Origin: Streptomyces atroolivaceus
Lineage (GTDB): Bacteria > Actinomycetota > Actinomycetes > Streptomycetales > Streptomycetaceae
DNA length: 64,000 nucleotides
Assembly (NCBI RefSeq): GCF_000717025.1
Contig: NZ_JNXG01000009.1
Span: 248,001-312,000 of the forward strand
Direction: 5' to 3'
Position numbers and translations under genes: made by a program. The stretch's first letter is position 1, and the number at the start of each line of letters is the position of its first letter. The notes beneath the pieces were generated by a model, which made no database searches, had not been told where the DNA came from, and worked only from the letters and a program-made list of their open reading frames with translations. Shown piece after piece: positions 38,271 through 47,269 of this stretch.

Positions 38271-39539
38271 ATGGGTGGGAAGCCGACGACCGAGGTCAGG
38301 CGGCGGGTGATCGAGGCGCAACTGCCGTCAGTGATCGAGAGGCTGAGGCGGTCCGCGTCCCGCTCGGGGATCGTGAGTCACCGGGCCTTCGCCCTGGAGG
38401 CGGACAGGCTCGGGCTCACGAGCCTTGAGCAGCAGCGAAGGCTGCGCGACGGGCTTGCCGCCGTGGGCCTGCGTCTGCAGCGTACGGGCCGGAAGCGGTA
38501 CGGAGGGGCCGTCGCGGATTCTGCCGCCGCGTCAACCGCCCGGAGCGATGCCCCCGCTCCTCGACCGAGGGGGCATGGGAGCGTGACACCCGGGCCTTTA
38601 CCCGGCCCCACAGAAGCGGCCGCTCGACTGGCTCAGGCCCGACGTATGCTGGCCCGCTATGCCGACGCCGAAGGGAAGGTCGGCAAGCTGGCCCACGAGG
38701 GCGTCGTGCGGCTCCATGGGCTCGCTCCCGGCGAAGCGCGGGAACTGGCTGTGGACTTTCCGGTCAACCGTCCGGGTCTGCCCAGCGCGGTCGCCCACGT
38801 GCCGATCGGTGGCGTGACGGCCCGCTCGGCACGTGCGACGTCATCAGGCGGGGCGACGACGACGCCCCCGGCCGGGCGGAGGCGCGAAGCCCGATCCGCT
38901 GCTTTCTCTCCCCTGGACGCCGGACTCGTCGATGCTGTCCGGGCCGCCCGAGCCGTCCTGGACGAAGACCGGTGGCGCAGGGAGGTGAGCAGGGTGGTGC
39001 TGAAGGCGGACGAGGAAGTCGGCCTCGCCGTTCTCCTCCGCGGCGGCACCGACCTCAGTCGCGATGTCCCGGAGGGCGAGATCGCGGCGCTGCCGCACGA
39101 CAGCGAGCGCCGGCGCGCTTACGAGTGTCTCGCTCTGCACAACCAGCGGCTCGTGCGGAGGATCGCGCAGGGTCACCGGGGGCGCAAACTGGACATCGAG
39201 GACCTTGTCCAGCACGGAAGCATCGGACTGCTCGGCGCGGTCCGCAGATTCGACGCCACCAGAGGCAACAAGTTCGCGACCTACGCGACTGCGTGCATAG
39301 AGAAGGCCATCGTTCAGGCCATCGCTGACGAAAGCCCTCTGGTGCGGCTGCCCAAGGACGTCCGCGAACGGGTCGGCAAGGTGGCCAAGGCCGAGCGCAG
39401 GCTTTCGGGTGAAGGCCGTGCCCTGACGGTGGACAACGTGGCCTACGTCAGCGGTCTCACCTTTGCCGAGGTGGAGGAGGCGCGCAGGATCAGACAACCA
39501 GCCGGCCCGGCTCGTCGGCCACCGATCCGCGTTCGGTGA
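38271..39539 (+). CDS. Sigma-70-like protein lacking region 4
   Basis: A 422-residue protein. Residues of about 5-65 (VIERLRRSASRSGIVSHRAF; LRDGLAAVGLRL) resemble sigma region 1.1. Residues 283-355 are a good region 2 (LVRRIAQGHRGRKLDIEDLV; RFDATRGNKFATYATACIEKAI), and about 355-410 are region 3-like (VRLPKDVRERVGKVAKAERRL; AYVSGLTFAEVEEARRI). The protein then ends, so the -35-binding region 4 is missing and no remnant is seen in the next 78 bases. It may recruit RNA polymerase to extended -10 promoters, act as a decoy or sensor of a phage anti-sigma protein, or be a truncated relic. ATG 38271 follows GGTGGGGGG. It heads the drmAB operon. Confidence 0.8.
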   Translation: MGGKPTTEVRRRVIEAQLPSVIERLRRSASRSGIVSHRAFALEADRLGLTSLEQQRRLRDGLAAVGLRLQRTGRKRYGGAVADSAAASTARSDAPAPRPRGHGSVTPGPLPGPTEAAARLAQARRMLARYADAEGKVGKLAHEGVVRLHGLAPGEARELAVDFPVNRPGLPSAVAHVPIGGVTARSARATSSGGATTTPPAGRRREARSAAFSPLDAGLVDAVRAARAVLDEDRWRREVSRVVLKADEEVGLAVLLRGGTDLSRDVPEGEIAALPHDSERRRAYECLALHNQRLVRRIAQGHRGRKLDIEDLVQHGSIGLLGAVRRFDATRGNKFATYATACIEKAIVQAIADESPLVRLPKDVRERVGKVAKAERRLSGEGRALTVDNVAYVSGLTFAEVEEARRIRQPAGPARRPPIRVR

Positions 39540-39617
39540 CCCGCTGATCCGTACCAAGAAATGCCGTCCCACATTTGAGTCGACGGCGCACCTGATCCGA
39601 TCCGAAGGAACCCGCAC

Positions 39618-42600
39618 ATGGACCCGCGCCAAGAGCTGGTCGACTACCTCACCCGCCAGCTCGTAGGCCCCGCCGGCGCCGACGACGAGGTGCTCGACGC
39701 GCCGCCGGACCGTCAGTACCTGATGGGCACGCTCTACCCGCAGGAGGCGGACCGTCGGCGACGGCTCGACCCTGCCGCGGACGATCCGGAGGCACCTGGC
39801 ACCGAGCGCGACGCCCCCGACGTGGACCCTGCTCTCGATTTCCTGCCCGAAGCCAACAGTTGGCTCCCCGCGTCTCTCGGCGTCAGCTTCTACACCGACG
39901 CGGTACGCGTCGAGGTGACCTGCGCCGCCGCCCACTACGAGACGCAGCGCAGCGGGGCCGGGCGCGGACGGCGCTGGAAGCGCGTCGCTCTGGAGCCCGA
40001 GATCCACACGGTCGGCCCCGAGGTCAAGGAGGTCCCCGTCTTCGGCGACCACCGCGCCCGCGCGACGATCCAAATTACGCGGCGTTCCTACGGCGTGGGC
40101 ACCCTTCTCACGGTGTCCCTGGTCAACAACGCCCACGACGGCGGCGCCGACGACAAGACGCCTCACTGGGACGACATGCTCTTCCAGTGCCGGCTCAGCG
40201 TCCGCCCCGTCGGCGGCGCCGTGCTGCCCTACCCGAGTGTCCGGCTGGCCAGCCGTGATCCCGAGGAGCGAGAACTGCGTCTGCAGTACCGCCACGTCGT
40301 CACCCACGCTGTCGGCCACGGATGTGCCGTCCGCGAGGACCACGATGAGAACGGCGCCGTCGAACTCCTCAGCTGTGACGTCCTGCCGCGCTCCGAGGTG
40401 CCCGCCATCCGAGCCGGCGGCCCGCTCGACTCCCCGGTTCTCACGTTGGCCCATCTGGCCGACCCGGCTGTCGACCGAGGCCAACTCCGCGAAGGACTGC
40501 ATGAGTTCGCTGCCAGCTACCACGCCTGGTACGTGGGCCAGCGGTCGGTGCGGGTGCCGGAGTGGGGTCAGGAGGCGGCCGACCGGATTCTCGACCGCGT
40601 CCGCCGGGCCGTCACCCGCATCGAAGCGGGCGTGCGCACCTTGTGCGACCCCGGCCGTCCTGAACTCCTCGACGCCTTCCGGATCGCCCAGCGGACCATG
40701 CTGTTACAGATGCGGCACTCCGCCCCCGACCAGGCCGGGCAGAGATGGCGCCGCTCCGATGTCGTGGCCCTGGACCCGGCCGTCGACCCCGAGGCCGCCT
40801 GGCGCCCTTTCCAGCTCGCCTTCTTCCTTCTCGCCCTCGACGGTGTCGCCGATCCCGGGCATCGGGACCGCGAGACCACCGACCTGATCTGGTTCCCCAC
40901 CGGTGGTGGCAAGACCGAGGCGTATCTGCTGCTGGCAGCCTTCACCATCGCCCTGCGCCGGATCCGCGGTGAAGGCGACGGGACCACCGTGCTCAGCCGC
41001 TACACCCTCAGTCTGCTCACCACCCAGCAGTTCCAGCGCGCCGCCACCACGATCTGCGCCCTGGAGCACCTCCGCCGCACCGAACCCGGACTCGGCCTCG
41101 GCGAGGCGCCCATCACCATCGGCCTCTGGGTCGGAGACACCACCACTCCGAACAGGTACGAGAGCGCCAAGACCGCCTTCGACGAGCAGCGAGAGGCCAG
41201 CCACCCCGAAGACGTCTTCATCCTCGACCGCTGCCCGTGGTGCGGCACCCGCATTCTGCCGCCGACCTGGTCCGGGGTGCGCTCCGACTACGGAGTCCGC
41301 GCCGAGACGGACCGGTTCGCCTTCCACTGCACCCGTGACGAGTGCGCATTCCACGACGTCCTGCCCGTCGCCGTCGTGGACCAGCACCTCTACGAGGATC
41401 CGCCCACCTTCGTCCTTGGCACCGTCGACAAGTTCGCCCGGCTCGCCTGGGAGCCCGACTCCGGACGCCTCTTCGGCGCGGGCACCGGCAACCCGCCACC
41501 GTCCCTGATCATCCAGGACGAGCTGCACCTGCTCACCGGGCCGCTCGGCACCACCGTCGGGCTGTACGAGGCAGCCATCCTGGAGCTGTGCACCGCTCCG
41601 GACCGCCGCCCGCCCAAGATCGTCGCTGCCACGGCCACCATCCGGCGCTCCGCCGAACAGGTCCGGGCCCTGCACCACCGGGACGTCCAGCTGTTCCCGC
41701 CGTCCGGGCCAGACGCCCGGGACAGCTTCTTCGCCGTCCCCGACACCGACCGCACCGGCCGCCTCTACCTCGGCGTCATGGCTCAGGGCCACACCGCCGG
41801 CCGAGGGGCCGTGACCACCACGGCGGCCATGCTCCAGGGCGTCCACCAACTGCCCGAGGAACACCGTGACGACTACTGGACCCTCGTCGCCTACCATCAC
41901 AGCCTGCGTGAACTCGGCCGTACCGTCACCGCGGCCGGCGACGACATCCCCGCCCAGCTCCGCGGCCTCGACGAGGGTTCGGGCACGCGGGAGCTGGTCG
42001 GCGAGCAGGTGCAGCAACTCGACAGCAGCGTGAAGCGTGCCGATCAGCCCATCCTCCTCGACCGCCTCGAAAAGCCCTGGACGGACCTCCGGTCGGTGTC
42101 GTTCCTGCCCTGCACCAACATGCTCTCCGTCGGCATCGACGTGAAGCGGCTCGCCTACATGCTCATGCAGGGCCAGCCCAAGACCACCGCCGAGTACATC
42201 CAGGCCACCAGCCGCGTCGGCCGCCACCACGTGCCCGGACTCGTCGTCACCTACTTCAACGCCAGCCGCCCGCGCGACCGGTCCCACTACGAGACCTTCA
42301 CGGATTACCACCGGGCCCTGTACCGCTATGTCGAGCCGGCCAGCGTCACCCCCTGGGCCCCGCCCGCACGCCGCCGCGCCCTGCACGCGGCGCTCGTCAT
42401 CCTGGTACGCCACGGACTCGGCCTGGGGGCCGAGAACCAGGCCGGACGGATCGCCGTCCACAAGGAAGCGGCGGGACGGATCGCCGATGGCCTCGCAGAG
42501 CGGGCCGCGGTCGCCGAATCCGGTTCCACGGGGGTTGACGCCGACGCCGTACGCGCCGACGTACGAGCAGAACTCGGCTACCTGCTGGACGACTGGTGCC

Positions 42601-42776
42601 GGCAGGCCGGCACCGCCGCCGCCGACGGCAAGGACCTCTACTACCGCAGCCAGGGCAAGGGCCAGCACAACCTGCTCAAGGCCTTCGAGCAGCGATACGG
42701 CCTGTGGGAGACCCCCAACTCCATGCGCAGCGTGGACCGCGAGTGCCAGATCACCGTGACGGGAGCAGGGAAGTGA
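39618..42776 (+). CDS. drmA: DISARM helicase DrmA
   Basis: A 1052-residue SF2 helicase. Walker A is WFPTGGGKTEAYL (about 428-434), motif II is LIIQDELHLLTG (Asp634-Glu635), and motif VI is YIQATSRVGR. A zinc-ribbon-like CPWCG...HCTRDEC insertion lies at about 537-575. This order and the GPAG-containing N-terminus match DrmA, the motor of DISARM phage defence that forms a DNA-loading complex with DrmB. The ATG has GAAGGA 9 bases upstream. The stop overlaps the drmB start (GTGA), so the two are translationally coupled. Confidence 0.9.
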   Translation: MDPRQELVDYLTRQLVGPAGADDEVLDAPPDRQYLMGTLYPQEADRRRRLDPAADDPEAPGTERDAPDVDPALDFLPEANSWLPASLGVSFYTDAVRVEVTCAAAHYETQRSGAGRGRRWKRVALEPEIHTVGPEVKEVPVFGDHRARATIQITRRSYGVGTLLTVSLVNNAHDGGADDKTPHWDDMLFQCRLSVRPVGGAVLPYPSVRLASRDPEERELRLQYRHVVTHAVGHGCAVREDHDENGAVELLSCDVLPRSEVPAIRAGGPLDSPVLTLAHLADPAVDRGQLREGLHEFAASYHAWYVGQRSVRVPEWGQEAADRILDRVRRAVTRIEAGVRTLCDPGRPELLDAFRIAQRTMLLQMRHSAPDQAGQRWRRSDVVALDPAVDPEAAWRPFQLAFFLLALDGVADPGHRDRETTDLIWFPTGGGKTEAYLLLAAFTIALRRIRGEGDGTTVLSRYTLSLLTTQQFQRAATTICALEHLRRTEPGLGLGEAPITIGLWVGDTTTPNRYESAKTAFDEQREASHPEDVFILDRCPWCGTRILPPTWSGVRSDYGVRAETDRFAFHCTRDECAFHDVLPVAVVDQHLYEDPPTFVLGTVDKFARLAWEPDSGRLFGAGTGNPPPSLIIQDELHLLTGPLGTTVGLYEAAILELCTAPDRRPPKIVAATATIRRSAEQVRALHHRDVQLFPPSGPDARDSFFAVPDTDRTGRLYLGVMAQGHTAGRGAVTTTAAMLQGVHQLPEEHRDDYWTLVAYHHSLRELGRTVTAAGDDIPAQLRGLDEGSGTRELVGEQVQQLDSSVKRADQPILLDRLEKPWTDLRSVSFLPCTNMLSVGIDVKRLAYMLMQGQPKTTAEYIQATSRVGRHHVPGLVVTYFNASRPRDRSHYETFTDYHRALYRYVEPASVTPWAPPARRRALHAALVILVRHGLGLGAENQAGRIAVHKEAAGRIADGLAERAAVAESGSTGVDADAVRADVRAELGYLLDDWCRQAGTAAADGKDLYYRSQGKGQHNLLKAFEQRYGLWETPNSMRSVDRECQITVTGAGK

Positions 42777-44656
42777 AGCGCAGACTCCGGGTCCGCCAGG
42801 CGCAGACCGTGCTGCCGTTCGGTGTGGGCGCGGTACTCGACGTCCAGGGCGAGTCCTTCGTCGCCGCCGGCATCGAGCACTGGCCGAGGCTGAAAACCCC
42901 CGTCCCGTCGGAACGGCTCGCAGCCCGCCTCGGCGTGACGGGCTTCTTCGCCGCGCCGCACACGCTCAACGATCGCTACGACAGTGCCGACCGTCCTGGC
43001 GTCCCCTATGTGCGCTTCCCCGGCTGGCTGTTCTGCGGCTCCTGCCGGACCATGGTCCGCTTCCTGCGCGAGAACGAGAAGCCGGGCGAGCCGCCCGCGT
43101 GCATGTCCTGCGCTGCCGGGCCCCGCCTCACCCCGATGCGGTTCATCCGGATCTGCCCCGACGGGCACCTCGACGACGTCGACTGGTGGTACTGGGCCCA
43201 CTCCAAGCTCCCGCCCGAACAGCGGGACGCCTGCTCCGAGTCGAAGCACGCCTGGAAGGCCGGCCGGCTCAGCTTCCGCGTCGCCGACCGCGCCTCCGGG
43301 CTCGAAGCACTGTCGGTGCGATGCGGAGCCACCGGGCGGAGCGGAAAGCCCTGCGGTGCCGAACGTGGCCTGCTCGACATCCTCGGTCCCCAGAGCGGAC
43401 GCTGCTCGGGCCGCAACCCCTGGCAGCACCGGGATGCCCGGACTCCCTGCGGTCAGCAGGTGCACGTCGTGCAGCGCACCGCCGGCAACGTCTACTATCC
43501 GGTCGTCCATTCGGCACTCGACATACCCCGGACCGCCGAAGCCCCGCGGGCGGAGCGGAGCATGACGGATGCCGTCCTGGACCACGGATACTGGACGCAC
43601 CTGATCGGGGCGCTCGGCACGCCCAGGGCCACGGTCTTCCGCGACATGATCAAGGAGGACACCGACTGCTCCGACAGCCTCATCGACCGGCTCGTCGCGG
43701 AGGCCACCGGTGCCCCCGCCACGACGCCTCCCGGCCGGCCCGAGTCCGCCCGTGCCGGGAGCATCGACCTCAGCCGCGACGAGTGGTACGCCTTCGATGC
43801 CTCCCTACTTCCCGAACCGACCGCCGAATTCGCCGTCCGGCGGGGCGGACTCGGCCTCGACGGTGAAAAGGAGGAACCCTGGGCCACCCTCGACGGGCAC
43901 ATCGGCGGAATGATCCTCGCCGACCGCCTCCGCGAGGTGCGGGCACTGACCGGCTTCCGACGCCGCTCGCCCGCCGGCACCCTCGTTCCCGCCGATACGA
44001 GTGGCCGACTGCGCTGGCTCCCCGCGACCGAGGTCTACGGCGAGGGCATCGTCCTCTCCCTCGACGAACAGCGTCTCACCGCCTGGGAGAACGACCTGCG
44101 CGTGCAGGCCCACGTCCGCGGGATCCATACGGACCTCGACGCGTCGTTCCGCAAGGAGCAGCTCGCCGAGACGACCGGGGACGACCTCTCGCCCCGCTTC
44201 CTGCTCCTCCACACCGTCGCTCACCTGCTCATCCGCCAGTTGTCCTTCGACTCCGGCTACACCACGGCCAGCCTGCGAGAGCGTGTGTACGGCCGCCCCG
44301 AACACGGCCAGCGAGGGCTGCTGATCTACACGGCGGCCGGTGACGCGGAGGGGACCCTCGGGGGCCTCGTCCGCCAGGGCGAGGCACCACACTTCGCCGA
44401 GACGCTCATCCGCATGCTGGAGGCGGCCGCCTGGTGCTCCGCCGACCCGCTGTGCGCCGAGCACACCGGCCAGGGCTTCGGCAACCTCAACCGGGCCGCC
44501 TGCCACGCCTGCACGCTGCTGCCCGAGACCAGCTGCCAGACAGGCAACACCCTTCTCGACCGCGCCCTGGTCGTCGGCTCAGCCCGCGTCCCCGGCTATT
44601 TCGCCGAAGTCCTCACCGCGAGCCGCGAGTCCGCTGCCGCCATCGCCCAGGGATGA
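42773..44656 (+). CDS. drmB: DISARM DUF1998 protein DrmB
   Basis: A 627-residue protein beginning MKRRLRVRQAQTVLPFGVGA, with zinc-binding Cys pairs (LFCGSCRTMVRF; CMSCAAG; ICPDGHL) and a DUF1998 C-terminus (FLLLHTVAHLLIRQLSFDSGY; YTAAGDAEGTLGGLVRQG; CHACTLLPETSC). DrmB partners DrmA. The start is a GTG overlapping the drmA stop, and the stop overlaps the next gene. The usual third core gene drmC (phospholipase D fold) does not follow; a small SF1 helicase is found in its place. Confidence 0.9.
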   Translation: MKRRLRVRQAQTVLPFGVGAVLDVQGESFVAAGIEHWPRLKTPVPSERLAARLGVTGFFAAPHTLNDRYDSADRPGVPYVRFPGWLFCGSCRTMVRFLRENEKPGEPPACMSCAAGPRLTPMRFIRICPDGHLDDVDWWYWAHSKLPPEQRDACSESKHAWKAGRLSFRVADRASGLEALSVRCGATGRSGKPCGAERGLLDILGPQSGRCSGRNPWQHRDARTPCGQQVHVVQRTAGNVYYPVVHSALDIPRTAEAPRAERSMTDAVLDHGYWTHLIGALGTPRATVFRDMIKEDTDCSDSLIDRLVAEATGAPATTPPGRPESARAGSIDLSRDEWYAFDASLLPEPTAEFAVRRGGLGLDGEKEEPWATLDGHIGGMILADRLREVRALTGFRRRSPAGTLVPADTSGRLRWLPATEVYGEGIVLSLDEQRLTAWENDLRVQAHVRGIHTDLDASFRKEQLAETTGDDLSPRFLLLHTVAHLLIRQLSFDSGYTTASLRERVYGRPEHGQRGLLIYTAAGDAEGTLGGLVRQGEAPHFAETLIRMLEAAAWCSADPLCAEHTGQGFGNLNRAACHACTLLPETSCQTGNTLLDRALVVGSARVPGYFAEVLTASRESAAAIAQG

Positions 44657-45777
44657 CACCCATGACCGCTGCCCGCACCTTGGTGCTCCACCCCGGCCTC
44701 ACTCAGGTCCAGCGCGACTGTCTGGATGCCCTGCCGTTGACCGGCAACCACGTTGTCAGCGGCCCACCAGGCAGCGGGAAGAGCCTGCTCGCCGCGCATC
44801 GTGCCGTCCACCTGGCGCTCACCGGCCGCCCCACTGTGCTCCTGTCGCGTTCCAACCTCCTGCGGCAGCTCTTGCGGGACATGCTCAAGGGACTCGCGGT
44901 CCCTGGAGCCCCAGTGGAGGCATCCACCATTCACGCCTGGATCCAGAAGCACTTCGGTGACGGCATACCGCGAAGCCAGGACGGCTGGTTCGACTGGACG
45001 GCCCTCACCGGCCAGGCCGCCGGGATGCGCGGCACACACGACGCGACCACGCCCCACCTTGTCGTCGACGAGGGGCAGGACGTCTCTCCGGAGTTCTACC
45101 GGCTCGTCCGCCTCGCTGCCGAGTCGGTGTCGGTCTTCGCCGACGAGTGCCAGCGTCTCACCGACACCAATTCCACCCTCACAGAGATCAGCGACGCCCT
45201 CGGCCGATCCACCGGGCGGGCCGACCTCTCCGGCAACCACCGCAACACCCGAGAGATCGCCTCACTCGCCGAACACTTCCGCACCGGCGGAGCCATCCCC
45301 CGGATGCCCGTCCGCAGCGGCACCCTGCCACTGATCCGGCACTACTCCAGCGCCAGGGACCTCGCTGACGACATCGTGATCAAGGCGGTGAGGCTCCCGG
45401 ATGAGCGCCTCGGCGTCATCGTCAACTCCATGGCGACAGGCGGCGACCTGATGCGTCGCCTGGAACGCGCCGGCCTCGCCCACGAACCCCAGCTGTACAG
45501 CTCGGAAGCCTCCGCAGGCCGCTACCGCGACCTCGACCTGGCCCGCCCCGGGGTCGTCGTCGTCCACCGCGCCAGCGTCAAGGGCCTCGAATTCGACACC
45601 GTCGTCATCGCCGACGCGGAGTCCGACTCTGCCATCGATCCCACGTCGGCGACCCTGCGTATGGCGTACTACGCGATGATCACCCGCGCCCGGCAGCGGC
45701 TGGTGGTCGGCTGGCAGGGGAACCGGCTTCCGCGGCATCTGGAAGGGCTGAATGGATGGGCTCAGATGCGGAGTTGA
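44653..45777 (+). CDS. Short SF1 (UvrD-like) helicase in drmAB operon
   Basis: A 374-residue protein with SF1 motifs in a compact frame: Walker A SGPPGSGKS (37-44), VVDEGQDVSPEF (Asp139-Asp143), GNHRNTREIASLAEHF and HRASVKGLEFDTVVIAD, ending with TRARQRLVVGW. The large 1B/2B insertions of UvrD are absent. It starts inside the drmB stop (ATGA; ATG 44662 also possible), so it is part of the drmAB transcript and takes the place where drmC would be expected. Proposed role: ATP-driven remodelling or signalling with DrmAB; this is inference. Confidence 0.8.
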   Translation: MTPMTAARTLVLHPGLTQVQRDCLDALPLTGNHVVSGPPGSGKSLLAAHRAVHLALTGRPTVLLSRSNLLRQLLRDMLKGLAVPGAPVEASTIHAWIQKHFGDGIPRSQDGWFDWTALTGQAAGMRGTHDATTPHLVVDEGQDVSPEFYRLVRLAAESVSVFADECQRLTDTNSTLTEISDALGRSTGRADLSGNHRNTREIASLAEHFRTGGAIPRMPVRSGTLPLIRHYSSARDLADDIVIKAVRLPDERLGVIVNSMATGGDLMRRLERAGLAHEPQLYSSEASAGRYRDLDLARPGVVVVHRASVKGLEFDTVVIADAESDSAIDPTSATLRMAYYAMITRARQRLVVGWQGNRLPRHLEGLNGWAQMRS

Positions 45778-45832
45778 GACCATTCCGTGCGCTGTCGGAC
45801 GTAGGCTGCTGCGAGAACGCAAGGGGAAGAAG

Positions 45833-47149
45833 ATGACTGAGGACCGCGGGGCGACCGTCCCGGTGTGGACGCTGGCAACCGCCGACGTCCGAGTGCCGGG
45901 GCTGACCGCAGGTGAGTCGTTGACGGGCGAACGCCTCGCCGAACTGCGCGGAGTGCTGGCCGCTCTGGCCGACGAGCCGATCGCTACGCTTGAGGTACAT
46001 CCGCTGCCGGACAAGATCGACCGGGGTCGCGGCATCGCGCTCGACGCCGCGAGCCCGCTGGCGCAGCACCTGTCGCAGTTCATCACGCAGTCGACGCGAA
46101 GTTCTCTCACGGCGGCCAGAGCAACCGCCTCCGGTGAGAACCTGTACCGCATGGTGATCCCGGCGAAGGTCGCCGCCCAGTTCGGGCAGGGGTGCGTCCG
46201 CTCGATGGTGCCGAAGGGCGCGGCCGGAGGCATCTACGGTCCGCTCATCGACTCCGGCGGAAAGATCGCCGCCCATGCGAAATTCGTGCCCGTCGGAGGC
46301 GCGGCAGCGGCGGGCACGGCCGGCGGGGCCGGAGCGACCGCCGGTGCGGTGGCCGCCGGCGGCACGGCGCTCACCGTGGCGGCTCCGCTCGTACTCATGG
46401 CCGTGGCGGTTGGGGTGAGCGCGCACGCCGACCGCAGGCGGCAGCAGGCCATCGAGCACATCACTGAGCTGCTTGAGAGCCTTCAGGAGGACAGGCTCGA
46501 CGACGAGCGCAGCGCACTCGACGGCTGCCGCGGCGCAGTCGACAAGGCCACGGCCATTCTGCTCGACCAGGGCAAGCTCGGTGTCTCCCTCGGGCTCGAC
46601 TCGGCGGTGCACGCCATCGACACGGCGCTGAGCAAGGCCGACGGGCGTCTTTCCCGGTGGCAGGGCGCACTCGACGCGTTCCGCGACGGCGAGACGGTCG
46701 AACTGGCCACCCTGACGAAGGCGTTCCCCGGCGTGGACGACGACCATGGCGGTACGTTCCGCACCCACATCGAACTCGCGTCCTTGGCCATCGCGCTGAA
46801 GCGGCGGGTGATCATCCTCCAAGCCGTCGAGCACGCGCAGAGCGACGAAGGTAATCCGTTCCAGAACTTCACCCGCGAACTCAAGCGCGATCAGCAGAGC
46901 CTCGACGACATGGAGTCGGGCATCGCTGGTGTCCTGGTACGCCTGTCGGCACTGGAGCTGGCACGCCCGAGCGGTTTGCGGGCGCCCGTCTTCACGACCG
47001 GTGAAGTGGATCGCCTCATGGGCGCGGCACACCGGATCCACCAGCTGGGACGTGGCGTCACCGTCAACAGCCGTACGACAGACGTGGCGATCGAGATCGC
47101 CCGCGGCAGGGACGGCTCGGTGTTCGTGCTTCCCGCGGTGCCGGCGTAG
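45833..47149 (+). CDS. Unknown protein with Gly/Ala-rich hydrophobic segment
   Basis: A 438-residue protein of no recognised family. Residues 153-197 are a Gly/Ala-rich, almost uncharged hydrophobic stretch (VGGAAAAGTAGGAGATAGAV, then TALTVAAPLVLMAVAVGVSA) that could insert in the membrane as a hairpin. The flanks are soluble and helical; the C-terminal half has many charged heptad-like helices (LKRRVIILQAVEHAQS, FTRELKRDQQSLDDMESG). ATG 45833 follows GGGGAAGAAG. It lies 55 bases after the SF1 helicase and is probably the last gene of the sigma-drmAB operon. A membrane-acting effector is a reasonable guess, no more. Confidence 0.7.
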   Translation: MTEDRGATVPVWTLATADVRVPGLTAGESLTGERLAELRGVLAALADEPIATLEVHPLPDKIDRGRGIALDAASPLAQHLSQFITQSTRSSLTAARATASGENLYRMVIPAKVAAQFGQGCVRSMVPKGAAGGIYGPLIDSGGKIAAHAKFVPVGGAAAAGTAGGAGATAGAVAAGGTALTVAAPLVLMAVAVGVSAHADRRRQQAIEHITELLESLQEDRLDDERSALDGCRGAVDKATAILLDQGKLGVSLGLDSAVHAIDTALSKADGRLSRWQGALDAFRDGETVELATLTKAFPGVDDDHGGTFRTHIELASLAIALKRRVIILQAVEHAQSDEGNPFQNFTRELKRDQQSLDDMESGIAGVLVRLSALELARPSGLRAPVFTTGEVDRLMGAAHRIHQLGRGVTVNSRTTDVAIEIARGRDGSVFVLPAVPA

Positions 47150-47164
47150 ACCTGTGGAGCAGGG

Positions 47165-47201
47165 CGGAAGTCCTCCTGGGCACGTCTCCGGCGGACTTCC
47201 G
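47165..47201. terminator. Hairpin between converging transcripts
   Basis: A perfect 9-bp stem CGGAAGTCC / GGACTTCCG with a 19-base loop, placed 15 bases past the Gly/Ala-rich gene and before the 3' end of the leftward RT gene. Confidence 0.5.
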
Positions 47202-47269
47202 GACCCATGGTGGTGGGACGAGACTCGTCGCCGCAGCCGACGAGAAGGCACGCAGAGCTGTCCTGGAGA

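Noticed and set aside
40704..42668. Long leftward open frame antisense to drmA
   Set aside because: DrmA motifs on the plus strand are complete, and the antisense frame shows only valine/glycine-rich shadow composition.
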